A stretch of 14,818 nucleotides of DNA from an uncultured Muribaculaceae bacterium (lineage in GTDB: Bacteria > Bacteroidota > Bacteroidia > Bacteroidales > Muribaculaceae): the NCBI GenBank assembly GCA_934663645.1, contig CAKUKR010000064.1, positions 1 through 14,818 of the forward strand, in the 5' to 3' direction. Below the pieces are notes generated by a model, which had not been told where the DNA came from, did not search any database, and saw only the letters and a list, made by a program, of their open reading frames with translations. The position numbers and the translations under genes are program-made. The first letter of the stretch is position 1. Every line of letters starts with the position of its first letter. Shown in pieces: positions 7,313-14,818 of the stretch.

Positions 7313-7344
7313 CAAAGTTGGGAATTTTTTTCGATATATGAAAA
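7313..7344 (-). promoter_or_regulatory. Candidate promoter of the ompA-like gene
   Basis: Minus strand CAACTTTG (7313-7320) differs from TAnnTTTG at one base, and 20 bp upstream is TTTT (7341-7344), one base from TTTG. It is the best match in the gap. Perfect 8-bp arms GGAATTTT (7321-7328) and AAAATTCC (7341-7348) flank the spacer and cover the -33 element, which could allow a repressor to block it. Confidence 0.35.
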
Positions 7345-7408
7345 TTCCACGGCAAAAAATGGCATATTTTGCGCCGTAATGCGATATTTGGGTTTGAAAT
7401 CGGGCATT

Positions 7409-7702
7409 TCAGTCTGAATAATCCACACAGGCGCGAGCGTCGCGGTACGGCGCGATGATACTGGCTGCTGCGACGTGGGCTGGATGAACGGAATATGTCG
7501 CCACGTCCGCCATCCGCTCCACGCGGGCGTGAAGCACTATGTCCCAGTCTTCTGCGGGGTTCTCGTTGATGCCCACCTGCATTGACTTGAGCACGTCAAT
7601 CTGCGCGGGGAGGGCGAGGAGGGCGTCGCGGAAACGGCGGGCAGCGTCGAGGCGTTGCTCCGGTGTGCCTTTGAGGCGGAATGTCACTATGTGGTTTACC
7701 AT
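7409..7702 (-). CDS. Dabb (stress-responsive A/B barrel) domain protein
   Basis: A 97-residue single-domain protein. The N-terminus MVNHIVTFRLKG matches the family's conserved H-x-V-x-F-K/R-L start. A helix follows (PEQRLDAARRFRDALLALP), then a VGINENPAEDWDIVLHARV strand pair, and YSVHPAHVAA matches the family's conserved Y-x-x-H-P-x-H segment. Dabb proteins fold as dimeric ferredoxin-like barrels; a few are cyclases or stress-induced proteins, but most bacterial ones have no assigned reaction. It begins 30 bp after the ABC-F stop codon, with only an AT-rich stretch between, so it is probably the last gene of the folD unit. The stop precedes the ompA-like promoter region. Confidence 0.85.
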   Translation of the reverse strand: MVNHIVTFRLKGTPEQRLDAARRFRDALLALPAQIDVLKSMQVGINENPAEDWDIVLHARVERMADVATYSVHPAHVAAASIIAPYRDARACVDYSD

Positions 7703-7732
7703 ATATATAATGTGTTTATGTTGTTGATGATG

Positions 7733-9352
<1,620 letters not shown>

Positions 9353-9364
9353 CTAAATAGGTCA

Positions 9365-9395
9365 GAAATATATAGTATGGGTTTGTGCCGTCAAC
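9365..9395 (-). promoter_or_regulatory. Possible internal promoter before the ABC-F gene
   Basis: Minus strand GTTG (9392-9395), 19 bp, then TATATTTC (9365-9372), one base from TAnnTTTG. It straddles the end of the capA-like gene and would start transcription within about ten bases of the ABC-F ATG. It may let ybiT-like and Dabb be expressed apart from folD. Confidence 0.25.
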
Positions 9396-10554
9396 GGTGC
9401 CGGCGAGGCACATTGACGTTATGGTTGTCGAATATCTTGGCTGCGCCGCGCTCGAAGAGGCGGAACGTGGATTGCTGCCCTGCGGGTATCTTGTCGGGCA
9501 TCCATGAGGGGACGACCTGGTAGTTGACCGTCTTGCCCTCGGGCTTGGCGGTGAAGAAGGTGTCGTAGTCGGCAGCGTCAAAGCGTACTTTGCCGTCCCT
9601 GCCGCGCACCATGCGCACACGCACCAACGCGCCTCCGCGTGAGTCCGTGTCGTTTTGGTTGGAGATGAAATTGCCGAGTGAGTAGACCACGAGGACATTC
9701 TTGCCCTCCGCCTCGTTGCGCACCACCTTCATCGGCTGCACTACATGCGGGTGAGAGCCGATTATCAGGTCTGCACCGTTGTTTATCATGAAGTCGGCGA
9801 GTTGCCGCTGGTTCTCGTTTTCGAGCTGCACGTATTCCAGTCCCCAGTGGACAGTGACCACGATGGCTTCTGCTCCTGCGTCGCGGGTGGCTTTCATCTC
9901 GGCGGCTATCTTGTCGCGGTCTATGAGCGACACCTCCATGCCGTCGCGAGCCGGGATGCCGTTTGTGCCGTAGGTATAGTTGAGGAAGCCGATTTTGCAG
10001 CCGTTTATCACCTTGATGAACGGCACGAGGGTGTCGCGCTGTGCCGCGTCACGGTATGTGCCGATGTGGTCCAGGCCGAGGCTGTCGAGGGCCGTCAGTG
10101 TGCGTCGCGCAGCCTTCATGCCGCTGTCGAGGCAGTGGTTGTTGGCTGTCAGCACCAGGTCAAAGCCTGCGTCGCGCAGAGCGGCGGCGTAACTGTCTGG
10201 CGAGGAGAAGTTGGGGTATCCGTGGTATTTCGGGCCTCCTCCGAGAGGCACTTCCAGGTTGACCACGGCGTAGTCGGCGGCTTTCACATTGGGGGCAATG
10301 AGTGTGAAATATGACGAATAGTCATACCGCTTGCCGCCTCCGGCACGCAGGGCATGATTCAGCTGCGGCCCGTGCTGCATGGCATCGCCCACAAACAGCA
10401 GGTTGACGGTGTCGCAGCGCACCTCGCGTGCGGCTTCGGCAGAGTCGGAGCCGGCATTGCGGCTGCCGCCGTTGGCATACGAGGGCAGGACGGTCGCCGA
10501 CATGAGCGTCAGCGCCGTCAGTGCCCTGGTTATGATGAGGTTGAAACGGCTCAT
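9391..10554 (-). CDS. CapA/PgsA-family metallophosphatase-like protein, exported
   Basis: A 387-residue protein with signal peptide (residues 1 to about 27, hydrophobic LIITRALTALTLMSATVLP, ending PSYA) and one CapA domain. Family motifs run in order: LLFVGDAM 52-59 (D57), VVNLEVPL 97-104, LTANNHCLDSG 135-145, VTVHWGLEY 233-241, IIGSHPHVVQ 264-273 and VYSLGNF 290-296. These match the metal-binding Asp, Asn and His positions of calcineurin-like phosphatases. The name comes from the poly-gamma-glutamate capsule protein of Bacillus, but many Bacteroidota have CapA domains without the partner genes (pgsB, pgsC), and none is seen here. A role in capsule synthesis is therefore not supported; an exported phosphatase or glycan-related hydrolase is as likely. 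It follows folD by 11 bp. Confidence 0.88.
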   Translation of the reverse strand: MSRFNLIITRALTALTLMSATVLPSYANGGSRNAGSDSAEAAREVRCDTVNLLFVGDAMQHGPQLNHALRAGGGKRYDYSSYFTLIAPNVKAADYAVVNLEVPLGGGPKYHGYPNFSSPDSYAAALRDAGFDLVLTANNHCLDSGMKAARRTLTALDSLGLDHIGTYRDAAQRDTLVPFIKVINGCKIGFLNYTYGTNGIPARDGMEVSLIDRDKIAAEMKATRDAGAEAIVVTVHWGLEYVQLENENQRQLADFMINNGADLIIGSHPHVVQPMKVVRNEAEGKNVLVVYSLGNFISNQNDTDSRGGALVRVRMVRGRDGKVRFDAADYDTFFTAKPEGKTVNYQVVPSWMPDKIPAGQQSTFRLFERGAAKIFDNHNVNVPRRHR

Positions 10555-10565
10555 CGTTGTCGCAG

Positions 10566-11453
10566 TCAGTCAAACAGCTTGCCGTGACGCGCCAGCAGCG
10601 TGTTTTTCATCAGCATGGCGATGGTCATCGGCCCTACGCCGCCGGGGACGGGGGTGATGTAGCTGCACTTGGGTGCAACGTTCTTGAAGTCTACGTCGCC
10701 GCAGAGGCGTTTGCCGCTCTTGCGCGTGGGGTCGTCCACGAGGGTTGTCCCCACGTCAATTACAACAGCGCCCTCCTTGACCATGTCCTCGGTGACAGTG
10801 CCCGGTCGGCCCATGGCGGCGATGAGGATGTCAGCCTCGCGGCATATCTCCTTGATGTTGCGCGTCGCAGAGTGGCATACAGTCACTGTGCAGTCGCCGG
10901 GCTGAGCCTTCTGCATGAGCATCATTGCCACCGGCTTGCCCACGATGTTGCTGCGGCCCAGCACCACGGCGTGGCAGCCCTTGGTCTTGATGCTGTAACG
11001 CTCCAGCAGCTCCATGATGCCTGCCGGCGTCGCGCTGCGGAAACATGGGAGGCCTATGGACATACGGCCGACGTTGATGGGGTGGAAGCCGTCCACGTCC
11101 TTGCGGTAATCGATGGCTTCGATCACTTTCTGCTCGTTGATATGTCGCGGCAACGGGAGCTGGATGATGAAGCCGTCCACTTGCTCGTCCCGGTTGAGGC
11201 GGTCTATCTCCTCGAGCAGCCGCTCTTCAGTCACGTCATTGTCAAAGCGGATGAGCGAGCTGCCGAAGCCGCACGCTTCGCACGCCTTCACCTTGTTGGC
11301 AACGTATGTCTCGCTGCCGCCGTCGTGCCCTACCAATATCGCCGCGAGGTGGGGCGCTCTTTCGCCGGCTGCGACCATTTGGGCAACTTCCTCCGCAATC
11401 TCGCGCTTGAGCGCGGCTGCGGTTTCTTTTCCATCGAGTATCTGCATAGTCAT
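10566..11453 (-). CDS. folD: Bifunctional 5,10-methylene-tetrahydrofolate dehydrogenase / cyclohydrolase
   Basis: A 295-residue cytoplasmic enzyme that oxidises 5,10-methylene-THF with NADP and hydrolyses the methenyl product to 10-formyl-THF, feeding purine and formyl-Met synthesis. The active-site set is complete: Y50 and K54 in [14 protein letters not shown]98 in IIQLPLP, and D121 in [13 protein letters not shown]. The nucleotide-binding GRSNIVGKP is at 166-174 and the C-terminal signature [11 protein letters not shown] at 267-277. Length and domain order are normal. M3 is an equally possible start (ATG ACT ATG). A well-matched promoter lies 20 bp upstream of the start codon, and folD is the first gene of a tight cluster with capA-like, ABC-F and Dabb genes. 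Confidence 0.96.
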   Translation of the reverse strand: MTMQILDGKETAAALKREIAEEVAQMVAAGERAPHLAAILVGHDGGSETYVANKVKACEACGFGSSLIRFDNDVTEERLLEEIDRLNRDEQVDGFIIQLPLPRHINEQKVIEAIDYRKDVDGFHPINVGRMSIGLPCFRSATPAGIMELLERYSIKTKGCHAVVLGRSNIVGKPVAMMLMQKAQPGDCTVTVCHSATRNIKEICREADILIAAMGRPGTVTEDMVKEGAVVIDVGTTLVDDPTRKSGKRLCGDVDFKNVAPKCSYITPVPGGVGPMTIAMLMKNTLLARHGKLFD

Positions 11454-11472
11454 TCGGGTGTTAATCAGGCTG

Positions 11473-11504
11473 CAAAATTACGAAAAAATACCCTCGTGCG
11501 CAAC
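11473..11504 (-). promoter_or_regulatory. Promoter of the folD operon
   Basis: Minus strand GTTG (11501-11504; TTG 11501-11503), exactly 20 bp, then TAATTTTG (11473-11480), an exact TAnnTTTG. It is divergent from the tRNA-Leu promoter, the two -33 elements lying about 50 bp apart. Predicted leader is very short, roughly 14 nt. Confidence 0.7.
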
Positions 11505-11553
11505 ACCTTCAGCGACCAGTGACGCCTTGCAGCGGGTGTGTGAAGCAACGCGA

Positions 11554-11585
11554 TTTGGCTGTATGCGGAAAAATGACTAACTTTG
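11554..11585 (+). promoter_or_regulatory. Promoter of tRNA-Leu and the following gene
   Basis: TTTG (11554-11557), exactly 20 bp, then TAACTTTG (11578-11585); both elements match the Bacteroidota consensus. Transcription should begin about five bases before the tRNA 5' end at 11597. Confidence 0.75.
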
Positions 11586-11596
11586 ACACCGCAAAA

Positions 11597-11680
11597 GCGC
11601 ACGTGGCGTAATGGTAGCCGCGCCAGACTTAGGATCTGGTGTCTTCGGACGTGGGGGTTCGAGTCCCCCCGTGCGCACCA
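11597..11680 (+). tRNA. tRNA-Leu (anticodon UAG)
   Basis: The cloverleaf is complete. Acceptor arm GCGCACG (11597-11603) pairs with CGTGCGC (11670-11676), followed by discriminator A and an encoded CCA (11678-11680). The anticodon stem CCAGA/TCTGG encloses loop CTTAGGA with anticodon TAG at 11630-11632. A long variable arm with stem GTC-TTCG-GAC marks a class II tRNA. The T arm is GGGGG-TTCGAGT-CCCCC. Anticodon plus class II structure identify leucine, reading CUA and, through wobble, other CUN codons. Confidence 0.97.
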
Positions 11681-11724
11681 AAACCAAAGCAACAACACCA
11701 GACAATTCTAATTCTCATACGATT

Positions 11725-12552
11725 ATGTGCGATTTGAAACGTTTTAAGGTGGCGCAAGAGACCAAATACGACGATGCGCTTGCCGAAGTGAAAGCTGGCC
11801 GCAAGACCAGCCATTGGATGTGGTACATCTTCCCGCAGTTCGACGGTCTTGGACGTTCTGAAACATCGAAATTTTATAGCATCAAGAGCTTGGGCGAGGC
11901 GCGTGCATACCTCGCCGACGAGCTGCTCGGCGCTAGGCTGCGCGAGATTTCGTCGGCGTTGCTCGACCTCGAAACCAATGATGCGAAGGAAGTGTTCGGC
12001 CGTACAGACGCAATGAAGCTGAAGTCATGCATGACGCTGTTCGACCTCGTGTCGCCCGATGATGTCTTCGCCCGCGTCCTCGACAAGTACTATGAGGGCA
12101 AACGCAGCGGCAGGACATTGAAGCTGGTCAGCGGCACTCAAGGATTTGTCCCCGAAGGGGCACAGTACACGCCCGGGAATATCCGCGCATTGCGCCCTGA
12201 CGAGGTGTTCGTATTCGGCAGCAACCTTGCCGGTCAGCATGCCGGCGGCGCAGCCCGCGTTGCGCACAAGCTGTTCGGCGCGGTATACGGACAGGGTGTC
12301 GGCTTGCAGGGGCAGTCATACGGCATCCCGACCATGCAGGGCGGCGTGGAAACTATTGCCCCGTATGTCGATGAGTTCATCTCGTTTGCCAAGGCTCACC
12401 CGGAGCTGAAATTCTATGTCACGCGCATCGGCTGCGGCATCGCCGGTTTCTGCGACGAGGAGATAGCTCCGCTGTTTGCCGCCGCCAGGCAGTTGCCCAA
12501 TGTCACGTTGCCGTGCACATTCTGCGAGGCGACTGACGACGGCAAGGCGTAG
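11725..12552 (+). CDS. Two-domain protein: DUF1810 plus macro-like (ADP-ribose-binding type) domain
   Basis: A 275-residue protein. Residues of about 1-137 match DUF1810, a mainly helical family: HWMWYIFPQFDGLGRSETSK (30-49), then FYSIKSLGEARAYLADELLG (50-69) and a KLKSCMTLFDLV helix. Residues of about 155-270 form a second domain: VFVFGSNLAGQHAGGAA (161-177), GVGLQGQSYGIPT (191-203) and YVTRIGCGIAGF (231-242). The FGSNLAG-x-H-x-GGAA and IGCG-I-AG loops resemble nucleotide-binding loops of macro-type domains, and such proteins are found in phages and bacterial chromosomes. Function is unknown; ADP-ribose or NAD-derivative handling is an inference. The start is ATG 11725 (MCDLKRFK), since an open extension upstream would lie in the tRNA. 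It has no separate promoter and follows the tRNA CCA by 44 nt. Confidence 0.85.
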   Translation: MCDLKRFKVAQETKYDDALAEVKAGRKTSHWMWYIFPQFDGLGRSETSKFYSIKSLGEARAYLADELLGARLREISSALLDLETNDAKEVFGRTDAMKLKSCMTLFDLVSPDDVFARVLDKYYEGKRSGRTLKLVSGTQGFVPEGAQYTPGNIRALRPDEVFVFGSNLAGQHAGGAARVAHKLFGAVYGQGVGLQGQSYGIPTMQGGVETIAPYVDEFISFAKAHPELKFYVTRIGCGIAGFCDEEIAPLFAAARQLPNVTLPCTFCEATDDGKA

Positions 12553-12592
12553 TTTTCGGGCTCGGGATAGCGGCGGTTACCGGATTATTTAT

Positions 12593-12600
12593 TAAATTTG
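12593..12600 (+). promoter_or_regulatory. Probable -7 element of the OPT transporter gene
   Basis: TAAATTTG, an exact TAnnTTTG match 72 bp before the ATG at 12673, in an AT-rich stretch just after the DUF1810 gene. No TTG is seen at -33. Transcription would start near 12606, which rules out a longer coding frame beginning at 12598. Confidence 0.45.
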
Positions 12601-12672
12601 CTACCGCAAACGGCTGCGCAAGCGCGTGGCTCGGTTTCCGATGCACTATATAAACCCAACAACCATAGAATA

Positions 12673-14658
12673 ATGAGAGAAACAGAAGAAAACATGACAA
12701 CCGGCACGGGACTGCCCGAGAACGCCTTCCGCGAACTCGGCGCTGACGAGCAGTACACTCCTGTGATGCACCCGGCGCATGAGCAGAAGGAGGTGACTCC
12801 CTATTCTGTCATCACCGGCCTCATCATGGCGATTGTCTTCAGTGCCGCTGCCGCCTACCTCGGCCTGAAAGTGGGCCAGGTGTTTGAGGCCGCTATCCCC
12901 ATTGCGATCATCGCCGTGGGTCTTTCCAACGCATTGGGCAAGAAGAACGCTCTTGGCCAGAATGTTATCATCCAGTCGATTGGCGCATGCTCTGGCGTGA
13001 TTGTGGCAGGCGCCATCTTCACGCTTCCGGCCCTGTACATATTGCAGGCTTCCTATCCCGACATCATGGTCGAGTTCTACCAGATATTCCTGAGCTCGCT
13101 GCTCGGCGGCATCTTGGGCATCCTTTTCTTCATACCGTTCCGCAAGTATTTCGTCAAGGACATGCACGGCAAGTACCCCTTCCCGGAGGCTACCGCGACC
13201 ACGCAGGTGCTCATCACCTCACAGGCATCCAAGTCAGAGAACGGCGGACAGGCCAAGACACTCATTATCGCGTCGCTCATCGGCGGTGTCTATGACTACC
13301 TCGTCGCCACTTTCGGCTGGTGGGCTGAGACTGTCACCTCTCATGCGACTGCATGGGGCACGGCTGTCGCCGAAAAGACGAAGCTCGTTTTCAGCTGCAA
13401 CACAGGCGCGGCACTGCTTGGCCTGGGCTACATCGTTGGTCTGAAATATGCATTCGTCATCTTCGCCGGTTCTATTTTCGTTTGGTGGATTGTCATACCC
13501 CTAATGGGTACATACGGTGCACCGGAGATAGCGTCGCTTGCCCCTGAGGCGATATTCAAGGACTATGCCCGCATGATTGGCATCGGCGGTATCGCCATGG
13601 CTGGCGTCATAGGCATTGTCAAGTCATGGCCTATCATCATGCAGGCTATCGGGCTTGCCGGCCGCGAGCTGAAAGGCAAGTCTTCGGGTGTCAAAGAGGT
13701 GCGCTGGCAGCTCGACCTGTCGATGAAGCACATTGTCTTCTATATCGCCATTGCCCTCATCGTCGTGCTGATATTCTTCTGGCTCGGCGTGATACATAAC
13801 ATAGGTCAGGCTGCAGTGGCATGGCTCGTGGTGACCGTCATCGCGTTCCTGTTCACCACCGTAGCCGCCAACGCAATTGCAATCGTAGGCTCTAACCCCG
13901 TTTCCGGTATGACGCTGATGACGCTCATCATCGCCTCTGCCATATTCGTGGCTATCGGCATGAAGGGCACGTCAGGCATCGTAGCGTCAATGGTCATCGG
14001 CGGCGTGGTCTGCACCGCACTCTCCATGGCCGGCGGCTTCGTCACCGACCTCAAGATAGGCTACTGGCTCGGCTCTACGCCCAAGAAGCAGGAGAGCTGG
14101 AAATTCCTCGGCACATTCGTTTCCGCAGCCACTGTCGGCGGCGTTATCCTCGTTCTCAACCAGGTCTACGGTTTCAGCGGCGACAACGCACTCGTTGCTC
14201 CTCAAGCCAACGCCATGGCAAAGGTGATCGAGCCCCTCATGATGGGCGGCGACACACCGTGGATACTCTATATGGTAGGCGCGATACTCGCCCTTATCCT
14301 CAACTGGCTCGGCGTGCCGGCATTGGCATTCTGCCTCGGCATGTTCATCCCCTTGCAGCTCAACACCCCGATGCTCGTCGGCGGTGCAGTGGCATACATC
14401 GTGTCACACAGCTCCAAGGACAAGAAAATCAACGATATGCGCCGTGATCGTGGTACACTTATCGCATCAGGCCTTATCGCCGGCGGTGCATTGTTCGGCG
14501 TATTCGCTGCAATCACTCGCTTCGCAGGGTTTGAATACGACAACCCTGTGCCGGCAGACATGCAGCAGATCCTCGGCTGTGTGGCATACGCACTTGTGAT
14601 AGCCTACCTCATCTGGGATTCCAAGCGCGTCAAGCTCCCCACCCCGAAGAAATCCTAA
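12673..14658 (+). CDS. OPT-family oligopeptide transporter
   Basis: A 661-residue inner-membrane protein of the OPT superfamily (bacterial branch of secondary peptide or metal-chelate carriers). About 14-16 hydrophobic segments follow a hydrophilic N-terminus of some 42 residues. Family motifs: AYLGLKVGQVFEAAIPIAII (61-80), HGKYPFPEATATTQVL (165-180), GSNPVSGMTLMT (406-417), then FVTDLKIGYWLGSTPKKQES and FIPLQLNTPMLVGGAVAY. Members import oligopeptides, probably with protons; the substrate is not determined here. The ATG at 12673 (MRETEEN) is preferred over 12694 (MTTGTG) for its upstream spacing, but both keep the whole transporter. Its own -7 element and a strong terminator at 14694-14735 suggest a single-gene unit, though read-through from the tRNA/DUF1810 unit is possible since no terminator separates them. 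Confidence 0.93.
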   Translation: MRETEENMTTGTGLPENAFRELGADEQYTPVMHPAHEQKEVTPYSVITGLIMAIVFSAAAAYLGLKVGQVFEAAIPIAIIAVGLSNALGKKNALGQNVIIQSIGACSGVIVAGAIFTLPALYILQASYPDIMVEFYQIFLSSLLGGILGILFFIPFRKYFVKDMHGKYPFPEATATTQVLITSQASKSENGGQAKTLIIASLIGGVYDYLVATFGWWAETVTSHATAWGTAVAEKTKLVFSCNTGAALLGLGYIVGLKYAFVIFAGSIFVWWIVIPLMGTYGAPEIASLAPEAIFKDYARMIGIGGIAMAGVIGIVKSWPIIMQAIGLAGRELKGKSSGVKEVRWQLDLSMKHIVFYIAIALIVVLIFFWLGVIHNIGQAAVAWLVVTVIAFLFTTVAANAIAIVGSNPVSGMTLMTLIIASAIFVAIGMKGTSGIVASMVIGGVVCTALSMAGGFVTDLKIGYWLGSTPKKQESWKFLGTFVSAATVGGVILVLNQVYGFSGDNALVAPQANAMAKVIEPLMMGGDTPWILYMVGAILALILNWLGVPALAFCLGMFIPLQLNTPMLVGGAVAYIVSHSSKDKKINDMRRDRGTLIASGLIAGGALFGVFAAITRFAGFEYDNPVPADMQQILGCVAYALVIAYLIWDSKRVKLPTPKKS

Positions 14659-14693
14659 GCGCATAGCGTAACAACGCACAGTTCACATAAACG

Positions 14694-14735
14694 ACAGGGG
14701 CATCTCCAGTTATAACGAGGTGTCCCTGTTTTTTT
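14694..14735 (+). terminator. Rho-independent terminator of the OPT gene
   Basis: A 13-bp stem, ACAGGGGCATCTC (14694-14706) with GAGGTGTCCCTGT (14717-14729), including two G-U pairs, closes a 10-nt loop and runs into seven T residues (14729-14735). It starts 36 nt after the stop codon. Confidence 0.9.
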
Positions 14736-14808
14736 GTCTCTGCAATGTGATGTAAATCAGCATATTGAGATTTTGTTGCAAAATTCTTGGCGGAAACGTT
14801 TGGAGGCA

Positions 14809-14818
14809 ATGAAAAAAA
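14809..14818 (+). CDS. Possible start of the next gene (ATG AAA AAA, cut by the window edge)
   Basis: ATG followed by two lysine codons, a common opening for exported proteins, lies 73 bp past the OPT terminator. AACGTTTG at 14795-14802 is one base from the -7 consensus but sits so close that the transcript would be nearly leaderless. Only three codons are visible, so this is a suggestion. Confidence 0.3.

Larger units (their letters stand above)
7144..7408 (-). other. Long 5' leader and promoter region of the ompA-like gene
   Basis: This 265-bp gap contains the candidate promoter (7313-7344), an inverted repeat around it (7321-7348) and a palindrome-rich segment (7202-7226). If the promoter call is right, the mRNA leader is about 160 nt, long compared with the roughly 40-nt gdhA leader. 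No small coding sequence or known riboswitch was recognised. Confidence 0.5.

Noticed and set aside
7144..7428. Upstream extension of the ompA-like gene by 95 codons
   Set aside because: The signal peptide starts at the ATG at 7143. The extension overlaps the end of the Dabb gene and the promoter region and resembles no protein family.
10557..11522. Long plus-strand open frame opposite folD (321 codons)
   Set aside because: It is antisense to a complete folD with all active-site residues, and has a Val/His/Ala-rich composition typical of shadow frames in GC-rich DNA.
11611..11724. Earlier start of the DUF1810 fusion gene
   Set aside because: The first 70 bases of it lie inside the tRNA-Leu gene; DUF1810 homology begins at MCDLKRF.
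11597..12552. tRNA-Leu as an integration site with the fusion gene as cargo
   Set aside because: No second copy of the tRNA 3' end, no integrase and no composition break is visible in the window.
12598..12672. Earlier start of the OPT gene
   Set aside because: It overlaps the -7 element at 12593-12600 and would precede the predicted transcript start.

Overview
The window looks like chromosomal DNA of a Bacteroidota bacterium, probably of the order Bacteroidales; a gut family such as Muribaculaceae is possible but not shown. Three things point there. Promoters follow the Bacteroidota pattern (TTTG or TTG at -33, about 20 bp, TAnnTTTG at -7) instead of TTGACA/TATAAT. Starts lack clear Shine-Dalgarno sequences. 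The gene families present (OmpA-like porin with periplasmic coiled coil, Bacteroidota-type OPT transporter, 445-residue glutamate dehydrogenase, YbiT-like ABC-F) are typical of the group. The DNA is moderately GC-rich with AT-rich intergenic gaps, and no mobile element, CRISPR array or rRNA is visible.

Minus strand, positions 1 to 11453, read right to left. A folD - capA-like - ybiT-like ABC-F - Dabb cluster (11453 to 7409) starts from a good promoter at 11473-11504. Next is a separately transcribed outer-membrane OmpA-family gene (7143 to 5890) with a long structured leader and a strong terminator. Then comes gdhA (5585 to 4248), with a near-perfect promoter, an unusual array of TTTTCGG motifs upstream of it, and its own terminator. 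Then an EamA transporter - ABM monooxygenase - inositol-monophosphatase cluster (4078 to 1978), ending at a hairpin. Last is a secreted TPR protein (1692 leftwards) that runs off the left edge.

Plus strand, 11554 to the right end. A divergent promoter drives tRNA-Leu(UAG). Only 44 nt behind its CCA end lies a two-domain gene (DUF1810 plus a macro-like ADP-ribose-binding-type domain), apparently on the same transcript. It is followed by an OPT-family oligopeptide transporter closed by a clear intrinsic terminator. An ATG 10 bases from the right edge may start another gene.

Most of this is housekeeping: one-carbon metabolism (FolD), ammonium assimilation (GdhA), translation (tRNA-Leu, ABC-F), envelope (OmpA, CapA-like) and transport (EamA, OPT). 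The least ordinary items are the ABC-F protein with one intact and one degenerate ATP site, the DUF1810/macro-like fusion behind a tRNA, and the repeated motif upstream of gdhA. I found no convincing large undescribed system.
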